NCBI GenBank assembly: GCA_949130495.1
Contig: OX422211.1
Location: 449,266,219-449,330,218, forward strand
DNA length: 64,000 nucleotides
Reading direction: 5' to 3'
DNA from: Sambucus nigra
Lineage: Eukaryota; Streptophyta; Magnoliopsida; Dipsacales; Adoxaceae
Under the pieces are notes generated by a model. It was not told the origin of the DNA. It was given only the letters and a program-made list of their open reading frames with translations, and made no database searches. Position numbers and translations under genes: made by a program. This document shows, piece by piece, positions 36,501-47,142 of this stretch; within the stretch, counting starts at the first letter, position 1, and every line of letters begins with the position of its first letter.

Positions 36501-37490
36501 AGCTAAAATGGGCCTTGACACTTAGATAATAATATTATCTCTCTACAAAATGACTGTGACCATGAGCCACGTACCAAATTATGACTAACACAACTAAGGA
36601 TTCTAGCAGGAGACAAGACGTCACATACAATCTATAAACTTCTAGGTTGACATCACCGATATCACTAAAGATCCTATCCATAAAAATTTCTTCATATCTC
36701 TTAAAACATTGACATTGAATACTATTTATAATTCACTCCTAAGTCTCCTCAACCATTATTGTTGCATACATAACATACTTACAATACTTCGCCCGTAACT
36801 CTTATCATACCTTATGAGCTACAACCTTCAACCTGCAATCAGTAAGACACTTACTTAGAATAATAGTATCATACCAACTCAGACCAAGTATACCTCCCCA
36901 AGTGTTGACCAACAGGTACATCATGTCCACCAAGCCATTATTTGTCTACGACATGACACTATCCCAAGGGTCGAGTTTGCCTAATCACATCATTTTTACT
37001 ATCTATTTGAAACTATTGCATCTGACACTTAATGCATCCTCATTGCAATGCAATAATTCTTAGGCCAAACGTACAAGTCACCTAATCTCCATGGTTGACT
37101 TTACATAATTCATCTGTCTAATTTAGAGGACTTCATTAAGCTCTGTCACCATCTCCACAGACCTCTCATATCATCAAGGGTTGACACGCAAGCACTCCAC
37201 ACTAAAAACCACGGTGTTTCCATTATTAGTTTACGTGCACACTTGCAAATTACTAATATGTCTAATCCGAAGTACATATGAGATTAATGACAACAAACTT
37301 GGTCGCATGTCACTTAGCAAAGAATTGATTATTATGGACATTTCCTTTACTTCACTATTGAGAATATGAACTGAAACTGTAACCAATCTAGTGTGACCAA
37401 CCCAAAAACAACATGACATCAAAAGATAAAATACTAACCTCACCACATCACTCCATAAAGGAACCATAGACCTAGAGCAATAATTCTATT
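33598..37490 (-). other. Internal region of element B, non-coding, with a nested fragment
   Basis: The left end carries the pol tail on minus (N-F-G-N-E-I-T, about 33631-33651) after a purine tract CCTAAGGAGGGAAAATTTTA. The right end aligns with that of element A (CTCACCACATCACTCC...AAAGGAACCATAGACC). The primer site has decayed to an unrecognisable form. No ORF exceeds 87 codons. Part of 34925-35490 is foreign and listed separately. Confidence 0.5.
34925..35490 (+). mobile_element. Nested fragment: pol tail plus LTR start on the plus strand
   Basis: GCGAATTTCGAGGGCGAAATTCTA encodes A-N-F-E-G-E-I-L, the pol tail. After AGTGGGGAAG comes TGTAACAACCCGCG at 35042, an LTR start like that of element C. 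It stands opposite in strand to the surrounding element B. Outer limits are approximate: 34925 and 35490 are where the texture changes. Confidence 0.45.
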
Positions 37491-38478
37491 TGTAATGCTC
37501 CAGTCCAGATTTATGGGTTACCCGTGGTCAACCTTGTCCAACCCAAACGTTAGGTGTGAAGTGAAGTGGAACTACCTACATAATGTTGCTAGTATAGTTT
37601 ATTTAATTAGCATTTCACTCGTTTATCATGTAATTTTCATTTAAATCAAGATATGTGAGGGACCCGTGAGAAGCATCCCCAAAATCCAAGCATTCAGAGA
37701 TACTAATGTTAAATAAAAATAATACTCACATCTATATCACCCATAAAATACGAGACCTATCGTAACAAAAACGAGATAATGAGACGAATGCCCAACGGAA
37801 AATTACAACAATACAATATAGAATTGAATGATATAAAGGAGACTATAACACATTATATCTAAGTTAACATGCAATTACCTTATATATATACCTCAATAAA
37901 TGAAATCGTTTTTATTCCAAAAATGTTGCTTACCCGGATTAATTTACCTTAATAATGTAAAGGAAATCCCTTTTTATTTGACTTGGCATTTAATTTTTGA
38001 TTTAACACACCCAGTTAAATACTTAAAATAAATACATTTTTTTTAAGGAAAAATCACCTGTCTTCCCCAAATAACCTCTTTATATATATATATATATATA
38101 TATCAATTCACTTTAGTATTTTCTTTGAAAACCACCCTTTAAACATATGAAAAAATCAAGTTAGAAAATACTTATTTTCCTTTGAAAACTTTTCATAAAC
38201 ACACCTTTTTTAGTTAAAGATTAAACTTCTTTAGGTTACTTAACCACCCATATAATCATTTCACTTTACAATTCATGTATGGAAATTAATCAATTCGTAC
38301 ATTACTTGTCCATTTTACCCTTTTACCGGAACATCTATTAATATTTTCAACTTAGGGTGTCTTTTCACATATTCACCACACAAACCATTTCTTGACATGT
38401 TCAATTTTCAATGTCTTATTCTCATAATCTTCCAATATCAGCATACTTCAATGGGTTCCACACTGCCTGCTATGGTAC
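37491..38478 (-). repeat. Partial 5' LTR of element B, cut by Athila 1
   Basis: Starts TGTAATGCTCCAGTCC at the position equivalent to 24839 in element A and follows it (GTGTGAAGTGAAGTGGAAC, CATGTAATTTTCATT) to CCACACTGCCTGCTATGGTAC, equivalent to about 25850. There Athila 1 begins. A (TA)n tract of about 12 units lies at 38079-38103. Confidence 0.6.
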
Positions 38479-39201
38479 TGATCGAGTGGAAAACCGAGCG
38501 TCCGTGTAAATACACTTATAGTTGTTATTGGCTTCCGACCTCAATACTAAAATAACCTAAACTTTAACTACACTCTTTTCGATTATAGGGGCTAGTCTGG
38601 GTATCGAATCCACAGGGTACGGTTTTTAGGATTGAATTATTTTAACACTCGTGGAAGGAAAAAGATGTAAGAGATAATGGATTTGAGATTACGTAATTCT
38701 TAAAATTCATCACACTTTAAAATTGTGATTAATATTTGTAACGGCTCTAGAGCATGACTCAATGACGAACCGGTTCGGGGTTCGGTTCGAAAAACATTCT
38801 ATTTTGGCTTGTTCCCTCACTTTTCTTTGGATTTCTTTCACAACTTCAAACGGGAATAACTTCTTCACCGCAACTTGGATTTGGGTGAAATTTTTTTCTA
38901 GTATTCTTATAACTTCAAGATCTTCAATTTCCAGTTGGCCCCACCTCCAAACCAAGGCTGTAAAATTACAAAAATTCCCTTCAACTCCTTTTTTTCTTGG
39001 TTTCTTTCATGATTTTGAGTTTTCTCTCGCACTATTTTGCATGAAATATCTATAAAACACATAGTATATACACAAAACACGAAATATTTGCCAAAAAGGG
39101 TTAGTATCATGAATATGAGATAAATTTAGTCTATTTACACCAAACAGGACCATAAAAAGACTTAATTAAGGGGATAAATATGGAATATTTATGCTTAATC
39201 A
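38479..39201 (-). repeat. 3' LTR of Athila 1
   Basis: Starts TGATCGAGTGGAAAACC, ends GCTTAATCA (TGAT/ATCA inverted ends), 723 bp. The first ~60 bp match the 5' LTR start at 46326. It is about half the length of the unit 3 LTR and diverged inside, so it is a shortened or different subfamily copy. It contains the perfect 12-bp palindrome CGAACCGGTTCG at 38766-38777 and a second GTTCGGTTCG. Confidence 0.75.
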
Positions 39202-39216
39202 AATCCCCCTAACTTA
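39202..39216 (-). promoter_or_regulatory. Polypurine tract of Athila 1
   Basis: The minus strand reads GGTCTAAGTTAGGGGGATT immediately before the LTR start TGATTAAGC. A near-identical copy stands inside unit 3 at 52165-52182. Confidence 0.75.
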
Positions 39217-39515
39217 GACCATTGCTCGCCCCGAGCAATGTAAAAGCATAAGAGAATGATTTAAGTACCCTTCAAAAACTTTATTGGGATATAATACATT
39301 TTTTGTGGGTAAGCAATTGCATTTAGCGTGTGCAACAAGCCATCAAATAGCTTGGTTACCCTGGTGGACGAGTTGTGTCTCGTGAGGTTTTGCAGTAAAT
39401 ATACCCAAAAAAATCATTTTTGGCTCAAAGAAAATTCAAAATACTTAAAAACAGTACAACTTAAATTTTTTAAAAATAGTCACCATAAATTCATATTCAT
39501 GAATCTCAAATCATA

Positions 39516-39550
39516 GTGTGTGTGTGTGTATGTGTGTGTGTGTGTGTGTG
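39516..39550. repeat. (GT)n microsatellite
   Basis: About 17 GT units with one interruption. At the homologous site in Athila 3 (about 50986) there are only a few (GTGCGTGTGTAC), so it expanded in this copy. Confidence 0.9.
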
Positions 39551-40115
39551 CAAAGACGAAAATTAAATCGCTAATTTCCACCGATTGATCATTATGTTAC
39601 TTTTCAAAAATTCGCTTTGATTTCAAAACTTCATGGATACTCTCACAAACGAATCACTCAGAATGTGGCTATATCTCTCGATATGCGTGATATAACAGAG
39701 TAAATATAATGGAACCCAAATTCATGCGCACAATTTGTAAGATGGAATTTTTGTGGTGAAGAGATCCCTTCAACGGAATACGGTTATTGGAAAACAGGAA
39801 ACATCACCTCTTATTCACACCTATTAATCTATATTAAAATCTTTTTGTATCTTAGCTCTCCACACGATAATTAATTTCATTATTCGGACTCGGTTAGGAA
39901 TTTCATGGGTGTTAAGGTGTATTGGGTAAAATAGGGAATGGTTGGGAAATTCAAAGTTGGAAAATGTTCTTAAGATGTCTGTTAGTGCTGTTTCGGGATT
40001 TTGCTCATTTTTCTCTTCTTTTTCCATTTTTTTTATAGTTTTCACAAATTTATTTTCTTGTTATTTTTGTGAGTGAGAGTGGAGAAGAGGGAGTGGGAGT
40101 GAATTGGGGGGGTGA

Positions 40116-40360
40116 ATTTATAGGTTTGGGAGGTGAATTCTTGGTGGGAAATGGAGGGGATGAATAGAGGGAGAGGTTAAAGGGAGGGGAAATTTTTTGG
40201 AATTGGTTGGGAAGAATGGTGAGGAGGGAAAAATTCGTAGGGGAGGGGAGAATTCAAAAAGAGTGAAAGAGGGATGAATCTAAAAAATGGCGGAGCTGAA
40301 CCTCGAGGCACCCCGACCAGTTTCAGTGTACCTGTGAACCGGTTCGATCCCGAACCGGTT
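40116..40360 (-). promoter_or_regulatory. Relic accessory-ORF promoter in Athila 1
   Basis: TATAAATT on minus (40116-40123), with perfect palindromes GAACCGGTTC (40336-40345) and AACCGGTT (40353-40360) about 215-245 bp upstream. The arrangement copies that in front of the ORF of Athila 3, but the ORF itself is gone. Confidence 0.5.
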
Positions 40361-40734
40361 TGACCTGGGGTTCGAGTAAACATGCTACCTAAAAATGCCA
40401 AAAAGTTAGATTCTCTTAACCGCTAAGTTTTCTTAACACCATTCTCACTTATTTAAAATGCCGCAACATCGCCAAAACATTCGGGACCCGGGGACATCAC
40501 AATATCATTCCCAAAACACATGCACACTTTCCCATGCCTGAAAATTCAACAACATGCTTAACCAGTTTTTTCATATGACCTCTCCGAACATCTACACTAA
40601 CTAAAAATGACTCTATACCCTACTATAGAACCTTACTCACGCCATACGCATCGGGGTGCAAAGACCTCTCCTTTTAAGTAGAATCAATCCCATAAACGGG
40701 GTTCGACAACCAAATGGTCTAAGTTTCTTTAGCA

Positions 40735-41830
40735 CACACTTCTAAATATGGCTTTAGGCATTGTCCATTAACTTTTAATGTGTCCCGCCTTTTGGATCAT
40801 CTAATTCCACGGATCTTTGGGGAAAAACCTCTCTCACGACGAACCCCATCCACCGCGAACGCAATTTATTGGGAAACAAATGTAAGCGAGAGTTGTGTAG
40901 AAGTACTTTTTCCCCCGAATGAAACTCTTTGCATCCGATAATTCGATCATGTGCGAGTTTGAGACTTTCTTCAGATATCTTAGCATTCTCACACACATCA
41001 TTGCTCATCTTTTCAAACTCATTTACTTGAAGCTTACATGCTTCACCGACTTTATCTAAATTATAATTCAACCTCTTGATTGCCCAATAGGATTTGTGCT
41101 CGACCTCCGTGAAGAGATGGAAAGGCTTGCCGTAGAGAAAGTGAAACGGGGACATATCGAGGGGGTTCTTGTATGCAGTTCTATGAACCCATAGTGCATC
41201 GCTCAAACGGAGGGACCAATCTTTCTGATTAGGATCGAAGGTCTTTTCGAGAATGTTCTTAATTTCATTATTTTTTAGCTCGGCAAGCCCACTCATTTTG
41301 GAGTGATAAGTCGTCCTAACCTTGTGAACAACTCCATACTTTATCATAAACTTTTGAAATGGCCAATTGCAAAAGTGTTTACCGTTATCACTAATAATTG
41401 CATTGGAAGCACCGAAGCGAGAGAGTATTTGTTCTTATAAGAACTTAATCACCACCTTGTTGTCATTAGTTTTGGTAGTAATGGCCTCTATCCATTTCAA
41501 CACATAATCTACCGCAACGAGGATGTGTAAGAATCCAAAGGAGGGAGGGAAAAGTCCCAAGAAGTCATTACCCCAATAATCAAAAATCTCAATGACGATT
41601 ATGGGGGTTAATAGCATCATGTCTCGTCGGTTGATGGCTCCCATCCTTTGACAACTATCACAAGATTTGCAATACGGATTATATCCCAAATAATTGTGGG
41701 CCAATATAGACTGCTTTGAAGAATCATAGAAACCATCTTTTTCATCGAAACATGGCATCCACATGCATTCATTTGACAAAAGCGGATTATAATCAAAATC
41801 TCATCATCCAGTACACAACATCAGATGGTT
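40735..41830 (-). pseudogene. pol: Integrase of Athila 1
   Basis: The zinc-domain end CKSCDSCQRMGAINRRDMM lies at about 41640. The core holds [20 protein letters not shown] (first Asp), then ISDNGKHFCNWPF (second Asp) near 41385, and SGLAELKNNEIKNILEKTF (catalytic Glu kept) near 41280. The 190-codon piece 40775-41347 runs through the C-terminal part (EKVLLHNSRLHLFPNKLRSR). A stop lies at about 41418 just before the second Asp, and the fold is split between two frames. It ends in FKVNGQCLKPYLEV-like sequence at 40735, as Athila integrases do. Confidence 0.8.
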
Positions 41831-42081
41831 TGGTTCGCGCAATATTTGAACAAGTATGGATTATCATAAAATAACATGCACAACCAAGTAAGAAATTTAT
41901 TTCTCTCTTGTTGTGTTCAATCAGAAGGAATAACTCTCGTGATAAGGTCGTTAACTATATATGTAAACCAGGGGAGAGAAGAAGTGCAAAAAATTTGCTC
42001 ATCTGAAAATTATTCATCTATGGGTATGGGATCAGTAGGCACGTCAGATGAAAGCCGAGAAAAATGGTCGGCAATAATTAT

Positions 42082-42933
42082 TTATACTCCTTTATTGTCT
42101 TTTATGGAGATATTGTACTCTTCTAGGAATAGAATCCATCTTATAAGGCGCGACTTAGCATCCTCTTTGGAAAGGAGATGTTTATGCACTCCATGGTTAG
42201 TAAACCCAGTGATTGTCGAACCAATGAGGTATGAGTGAAATTTATCTTTGGAAAAAACTACTACTAGAAATTCTTTCTCCGTGGTGGAGTAATTGAGTTG
42301 CGGTCCGGTTAACGTCCGGCTGGCGTAAAAGAAGACATGAGATTTATTGTCTTTTCTTTGGCCCAAAACAACCCCCATAGCATAATCACTTGCATCACAC
42401 GTAACCTTGAATGGAAGGGACCGATCTGGATCTTGAATAATCGGGGAGGAAACACGCATGCTTTTTAATTTGTCAAAAGATCTTTGGCATGCTTCATTCC
42501 ACTCAAAGGGGGCATCGTTCATATAGAGGTTACTCAAGGGTATAACAATTGCATTAAAATCCTTAATAAACCTTCTATAAAAACCCAGGTGTCCTAAGAA
42601 AGAGCGCACATCCTTTAGTGATTTAGGTTGGGGAAGCTCGACTATGACATCCATTTTTTCCCTATAAAATTCAATTCCTTTGGACGAAATGATGTGGACA
42701 AGAACTATTCCTTCGGTAAGCATAAAATAGCACTTCTCCCAATTTATTACCAATTTCTTTTCCACGCACCAGGCTGGATCTTTTTTAATATTATCAAGAC
42801 AAAGGTCGAAAGAGGGGCCAAAAAGTCTAAAGTCATCCGTAAAGACCTCAAGACCTATCTTAACCATGTCACTAAAGAGACTAAGCATGAACCTTTGAAC
42901 GGTTGCAGGCGCATTACATAATCCAAATGGCAT
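42082..42933 (-). pseudogene. pol: Reverse transcriptase C-half and RNase H of Athila 1 (longest open frame in the window)
   Basis: 283 codons without a stop. RT: MPFGLCNAPATVQRFMLSLF, then the catalytic box V-F-T-D-D-F, thumb region LKDVRSFLGHLGFYRRFIKD. RNase H: TCDASDYAMGVVLGQRKDNK (Asp), YSTTEKEFLVVVF (Glu), then G-F-T-N-H-G-V where unit 3 has F-T-D-H-A-A, so the third acidic residue has become Asn and RNase H should be inactive. The methionine is internal; true RT sequence continues upstream to 43457 with stops. Reverse transcription would take place in cytoplasmic particles. Confidence 0.85.
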
Positions 42934-43457
42934 CTGTTTATAGGCAAATGTGCTAAAGGGACATGTGAAAGTCGTCTTCTCCTGATCAAGAACATCTACC
43001 TCTATTTGGTTATATCTATAATAATCGTCAGGGAAGAAATAAAGAGGGTGTACACTACTCTCTTTATAATTTAGTCGATGAATGGTAAGGGGAAATGATA
43101 TTTTCTAGTGCCCGCATTGAGTTTTTGGTAATCAATGCAAATGCGTCACCCAGTGGTGGTACGTTGAGGAATTAACTCACCTTTGGCATTCTCGACCACA
43201 ATCATTCCCGACTTCTTCGGGACGACTTATGTAGGACTTGCCCATTTGCTATCCGAGATTCGGTAAATGATACCCGCATCCAATAGCTCAATAATTTCTG
43301 CTCGCACTACATCTTTCATAATGGGGTTCAATCGCCTTTGCATCTCCCTTGAGGGCTTCACGTCCTCCTCAAGGTGGATTGTATTAGAACATATCAATGG
43401 ACTTACACCTTTTAAATCCTCTATGCACCAACCAAAAGAACGTCGGTGCTTCCTCAA
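42934..43457 (-). pseudogene. pol: Reverse transcriptase N-half of Athila 1
   Basis: Piece 43227-43457 reads RRSFGWCIEDLKGVSPLICS, EDVKPSREMQRRLNPIMKDV, ELLDAGIIYRISDSKWASP. After stops, VVPKKSGM, RICIDYQKLNAGTRK and PDDYYRYNQIEVDVLDQEKT follow down to 42934. These are the standard gypsy RT motifs (WVSPV.VVPKK, W.R.CIDYRKLN, DGYSGYNQI). At least three stops separate it from the open frame at 42082-42933. Confidence 0.8.
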
Positions 43458-43589
43458 AATCGCTTATAGTTTACCCTCTTGCTCTTTATCTAAGCTAGAG
43501 GAGACAACAACGGAAAATGTCTCATCCTCTACTCAATAAGCGTGATTCCTTCGGTGTTAATTCCTGGAATTTAGAAACCCATTTACATT

Positions 43590-44340
43590 TCTCACGTCCT
43601 CATTGGATTATCTCTCTTTTATTGCCTCTTTCCACTCTCCCACCTCCCTATCAAAATTGATGTACGTCCCTTCTCTCTCACTACTCGAAATAAGGCATGC
43701 TCCTAAGGCATCCCCATAAAAATTTCCCTCTACATTCTTTGCTACTATATCTTCAGTAAGATCCACTACGTGAAAATAAACCGCATCTCCCACTTGCCTA
43801 GTGATGTTGAAGATATTTATTTCTAGGGTCATGTTCCCCAAAGTGAGTTACAAATCATCATTTCTAGTGTTAGTCAATGCATTATCTATAGCTAAGAATG
43901 GGCGGACAAGTATGACGTGAACATGATTACTTGAGGTGATGGAGGGTTTCGTGTCCCAAATGACAAAATCTATTGGAAAGTAGAAGGTTTTAACTTGGAC
44001 TATCACATACTCAACAATGCCTCATGGTATTTTCACGGTACGATCCATGAGTTGGAGAGTGATATTTGTGGGTTTGAGGTCCCCCAAATATAGTTGCCTA
44101 TATATAGAATAGGGAAGAATATTGACACTCACCCCTAAATCGAGTAAGGCCTTTTCTATTCGATTCTCTCCAATGATGCATGAAATGGTAGGTTCACCTG
44201 GATGTTTAAACTTTGGTGGGAGATCATTAAGTATAACAGAGCTCATATTTTATGCTGGGAAGACGTTCTTTTTCACCTTTAGCCTTGTTTTAACCGTTAA
44301 TAAGTCTTTAAGGACTTTAGCATAGGCGAGAATTTACTTT
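43590..44340 (-). pseudogene. pol: Protease and linker of Athila 1
   Basis: Protease piece 44022-44246: SSVILNDLPPKFKHPGEPTI, then the active site ALLDLGVSVNILPYSIYRQL. Athila proteases carry D-L-G in place of D-T-G, so this is the native form. The linker to RT (43608-43841, GNMTLEINIFNITRQVGDAV, YGDALGACLISS) matches 56799-57377 of unit 3. Frames are broken between the pieces. Confidence 0.75.
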
Positions 44341-44579
44341 ATGGCATTGAGAAAAGGTAAATTCATCTTCACTTTCCTAAAGATATCTAGCACATCATCA
44401 TAGGGGATTCATTTTTGGGGAGGAACCAACCGTTGAGGGAAGGGTACGGCGGTGGGTGGTTTCATTACAACTTCAGGCTCACTAGTGTCGTCATTTTCAC
44501 TCTCTTTCAAGGGGGCATCTTCGGCCTCTTTCATTCCGGAAAAAACCTTCTTGTCTTTAGGTGTGTTGTATGGTGGAGG

Positions 44580-46265
44580 TGATAAATCAATAACTTGCCC
44601 ACTTTTTTAGAGTGGTGACAGATTGGCATTGCTCTTGATGTTCATTGGATGTAGAGCAAACACTAGTTTGACCTTGAGGGGGTCTTTGTCCTTGAGCTAG
44701 AAACTTACCCTTCTCTTGGATACTTAAAGATGATTGCAACCTAAAGATATTCACATTCCTTTTGATAAACATGCGGTCATACTTAGCATTGGATGCATTT
44801 TGGAATTGGATGAATTGGTGTATAGTATCCTCGATATTTCTCCACTGTGGGGTGATATACGGCACGGGAGGTGGTTCTTGCATATGTGGTGCTTGTTGAA
44901 AATGTGGAGGTGGAGGTGAGGCAATGTTTGAATTAGGATTCAATGCATCATGGTGTTGCCCGTAGCTAAAACCGGGATGGTTCCTCCATGAAGGGTTGTA
45001 AGAATTCCTATACGGGTCATTAAAATTACCCTTAAATCCTCTTATCACGTCCACTTTCTCATGTAGCATTACTTTATAGGCGGGCATCGCTGGGCATTCC
45101 TTCATTGAATGGCCTGTCTCACAAATAGCACACACCTTCTCTTTCATTTCTTATGTGGATTAGGTTGGTTATCTTAGCCTTAATTCCATTACATCTCCCA
45201 CATGATAAATACCAGGCAATGAAGGAGCGGTGGGAGTTTGTCGAACACGATTTTGGGTATTAGGATCAGATGTGTCCCATTCTTGAGTTGTCTCGGTGAC
45301 AAACTTAAGGTGGGCCTCTGCATCGTGTTCATCTAATTCCCAAAATGGTCTCTCGCACATTGTCTCAAGGAGTTGTTTAGAATATATTCTTAGCCCATGG
45401 TGAAACAAAGATATGAGACGATACTTCTCAAAACCATGATGAAGGCATGTACTAAGTAGCTCGTTGAAACATTTATATCATCGATAAAATGGACCATTTT
45501 CTTATGTCAGAATGTTTAAATTTGAGCTTCGATGGAATTTGTTCGATGTTGGGGAAAGAAATTTAAGAGAAATTTGGATTTCGTTTCCCTCTATGATCCA
45601 ATTGAGCTCGGTGATAAAGACCATATCCATGTCTTTGATTTATTCTTGAATGAGAAAGGAAAAAGTTTGAGGTGACCTACATCTTGTCTGCAAGCTTGAT
45701 CGCTAAAGGTATCTCATGCCTCTTCGAACTCACGAGTGTTGAGATAAGGATTTTCCAAATCCATTCCTTGAAAAGTGGGAAGAATCTGGATCATCCCATT
45801 GTGAAAATAAAATTATCCCGCTTTATACGGAAGTAAAATCCAGCCCAGAGTGATGGTTCACTAGGGATATAGGAGTTCTTTCATGGGATGATACATCACA
45901 TCACCCTCACCCGTTCCAAAACTAGCATTATCTGCCATGGCTCTCTCTCAAATTAATTCGAATTCCTCACTCTACAGGCTCGGAGTGTGACTCAATGTGT
46001 GACTTGTGATAGAGTTAGGCGGTGCAGGAGGTGGAATCCAAAACTGAGGAGCGTTTGGCGTGTGTGGGCTATCGGGGTTATACTCTCCTAGGGTATTTTC
46101 ATTAATTTGGGTAGGAGTTGATTGTGGAGTTTTCTGAAGATTTTTCATAAAAGTCTTTTGAGAGATGCTATATTTTTTATGTTTTTTATTTTTATTTTTC
46201 TGAATTTTTGTGAATGTTTTGGATTTTATAATTTTTTTTTTTGGCTTTTTAAGAATTGGAGTCAA
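44580..46265 (-). pseudogene. gag: Gag of Athila 1
   Basis: The N-terminal piece 45972-46265 begins basic (K/N-rich) and contains EYNPDSPHTPNAPQFWIPPP, shared word for word with unit 3. The middle piece 45169-45408 has LRIYSKQLLETMCERPFWEL. The C-terminal piece 44587-45147 has a zinc knuckle CAICETGHSMKECP (C-x2-C-x3-H-x4-C, one residue shorter than the classical spacing), then a Pro-rich segment with PPPPHFQQAPHMQEPPPVPY and a Gln-rich tail. Frames change at about 45160 and across 45409-45971. Confidence 0.8.
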
Positions 46266-46304
46266 ATTTTAGCTTAGCTCAACCTAACCTAAAAGTCTAC
46301 CTGG

Positions 46305-46322
46305 TCCCCGGCAACGGTGCCA
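46305..46322 (-). promoter_or_regulatory. Primer-binding site of Athila 1
   Basis: The minus strand reads TGGCACCGTTGCCGGGGA. It differs at one position from the TGGCGCCGTTGCCGGGGA site standard for Athila elements. It lies 3 nt inside the 5' LTR. Confidence 0.85.
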
Positions 46323-46325
46323 CTT

Positions 46326-47050
46326 TTATCAAGTGGAAAATCAAGAGTCCGTGTAAATACGTTAATCGTTGTTATCGGCTTCGGATCACAATACAAAACT
46401 TACTGACGCGACCACAAATGCGTCTACTGTGCGTGATCTATAGGCTCAAGTGAAAGCCTATCGCTCAAGTAATATCTGATAAGTCGGGTATCTATCCTTA
46501 GGGAAACAGGACGAAAGAATTCATAATGATGTTGGAAAGATGAAAAAATTCTAGTTTTGACTCTAAAACAAACGAAAAGGTGATTTTGGAAAATGGAACA
46601 CTACAACTAGATGCAAAATTTGAGAATACTTAACTAATGAGCTTACGACTAAATGAAATGCAACTACTCTTATTAAACGAAAAGTTGATGACAATTTGAC
46701 TAAAAATATAACTATGAAATGAGAAAAATAGGTTGGGTTACAATCCCCCACACCCTAGCAATTCACTTCGTATGATACTAGATTCAGAATTAGGACCTTA
46801 AATGAACCCGATCTTTAGTTCTCCTAAGTATTAAATATATGAGGGATCGTAGCCGGCACAGTACTTAAGAAAAGGACGAGTAAAACAGTGTCATATTAAC
46901 CAATACTCGCGTCACACTCTTAAGCATCCCGGTTACCTAAGGCAAACGAGATCAAAAGTCCTACGACGGTCGTACTAGTTATACGACACGATTCATCAAA
47001 GATTTTAATTCCAAACAACTATTTCAACTATCGTGAATTACATCGGGTGG
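46326..47050 (-). repeat. Partial 5' LTR of Athila 1 (R-U5 side)
   Basis: Starts TTATCAAGTGGAAAATC (TG end mutated to TT) and parallels both the start of the 3' LTR and the unit 3 LTR from 49143 (CTTACTGACGCGACCAC, GGCTCAAGTGAAAGCC, CGGTTACCTAAGGCAAACGA). It stops near 47050, where scrambled integrase-derived DNA begins. The U3 half with its promoter is missing. Confidence 0.7.
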
Positions 47051-47142
47051 GGTACTGCAACTAAGATGTATACGTACCCAAAGGACGGGGTACCTAAAGG
47101 ATGTATAGGTACCGCAAATAGGATGTATAGGTACCGCAACTA
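47051..47142. repeat. Scrambled short duplications at the Athila 1 / Athila 2 junction
   Basis: The integrase-derived word ACTGCAACTAGGATGTATAG with GTACCCAAAGGACGGGG stands in context at 47180-47217. It is copied at 47054-47090, and shorter pieces (GGATGTATAGGTACCGCAA) recur at 47099-47117 and 47118-47140. Confidence 0.75.

Larger units (their letters stand above)
39217..40734 (-). other. Non-coding region between 3' LTR and integrase of Athila 1
   Basis: Alignable with 50690-51480 and 53540-54250 of unit 3. The stretch that holds the env-position ORF there is missing here, with the join near 40075. It retains that ORF's upstream TATA (minus TATAAATT, 40116-40123) and a palindrome cluster (40336-40360). 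ORFs seen here are chance frames in G- or T-rich DNA. Confidence 0.6.
38479..47050 (-). mobile_element. Athila-type Ty3/gypsy retrotransposon 1
   Basis: Minus strand from high to low: partial 5' LTR (47050-46326), primer site, gag, protease, RT/RNase H, integrase, non-coding region, polypurine tract, 3' LTR (39201-38479). The Athila call rests on the primer site TGGCACCGTTGCCGGGGA, the protease motif DLGVS and close relation to units 2 and 3. It interrupts the 5' LTR of element B; GGTAC at 38474-38478 is the candidate target duplication. The env-position ORF present in unit 3 is deleted here. Confidence 0.85.
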
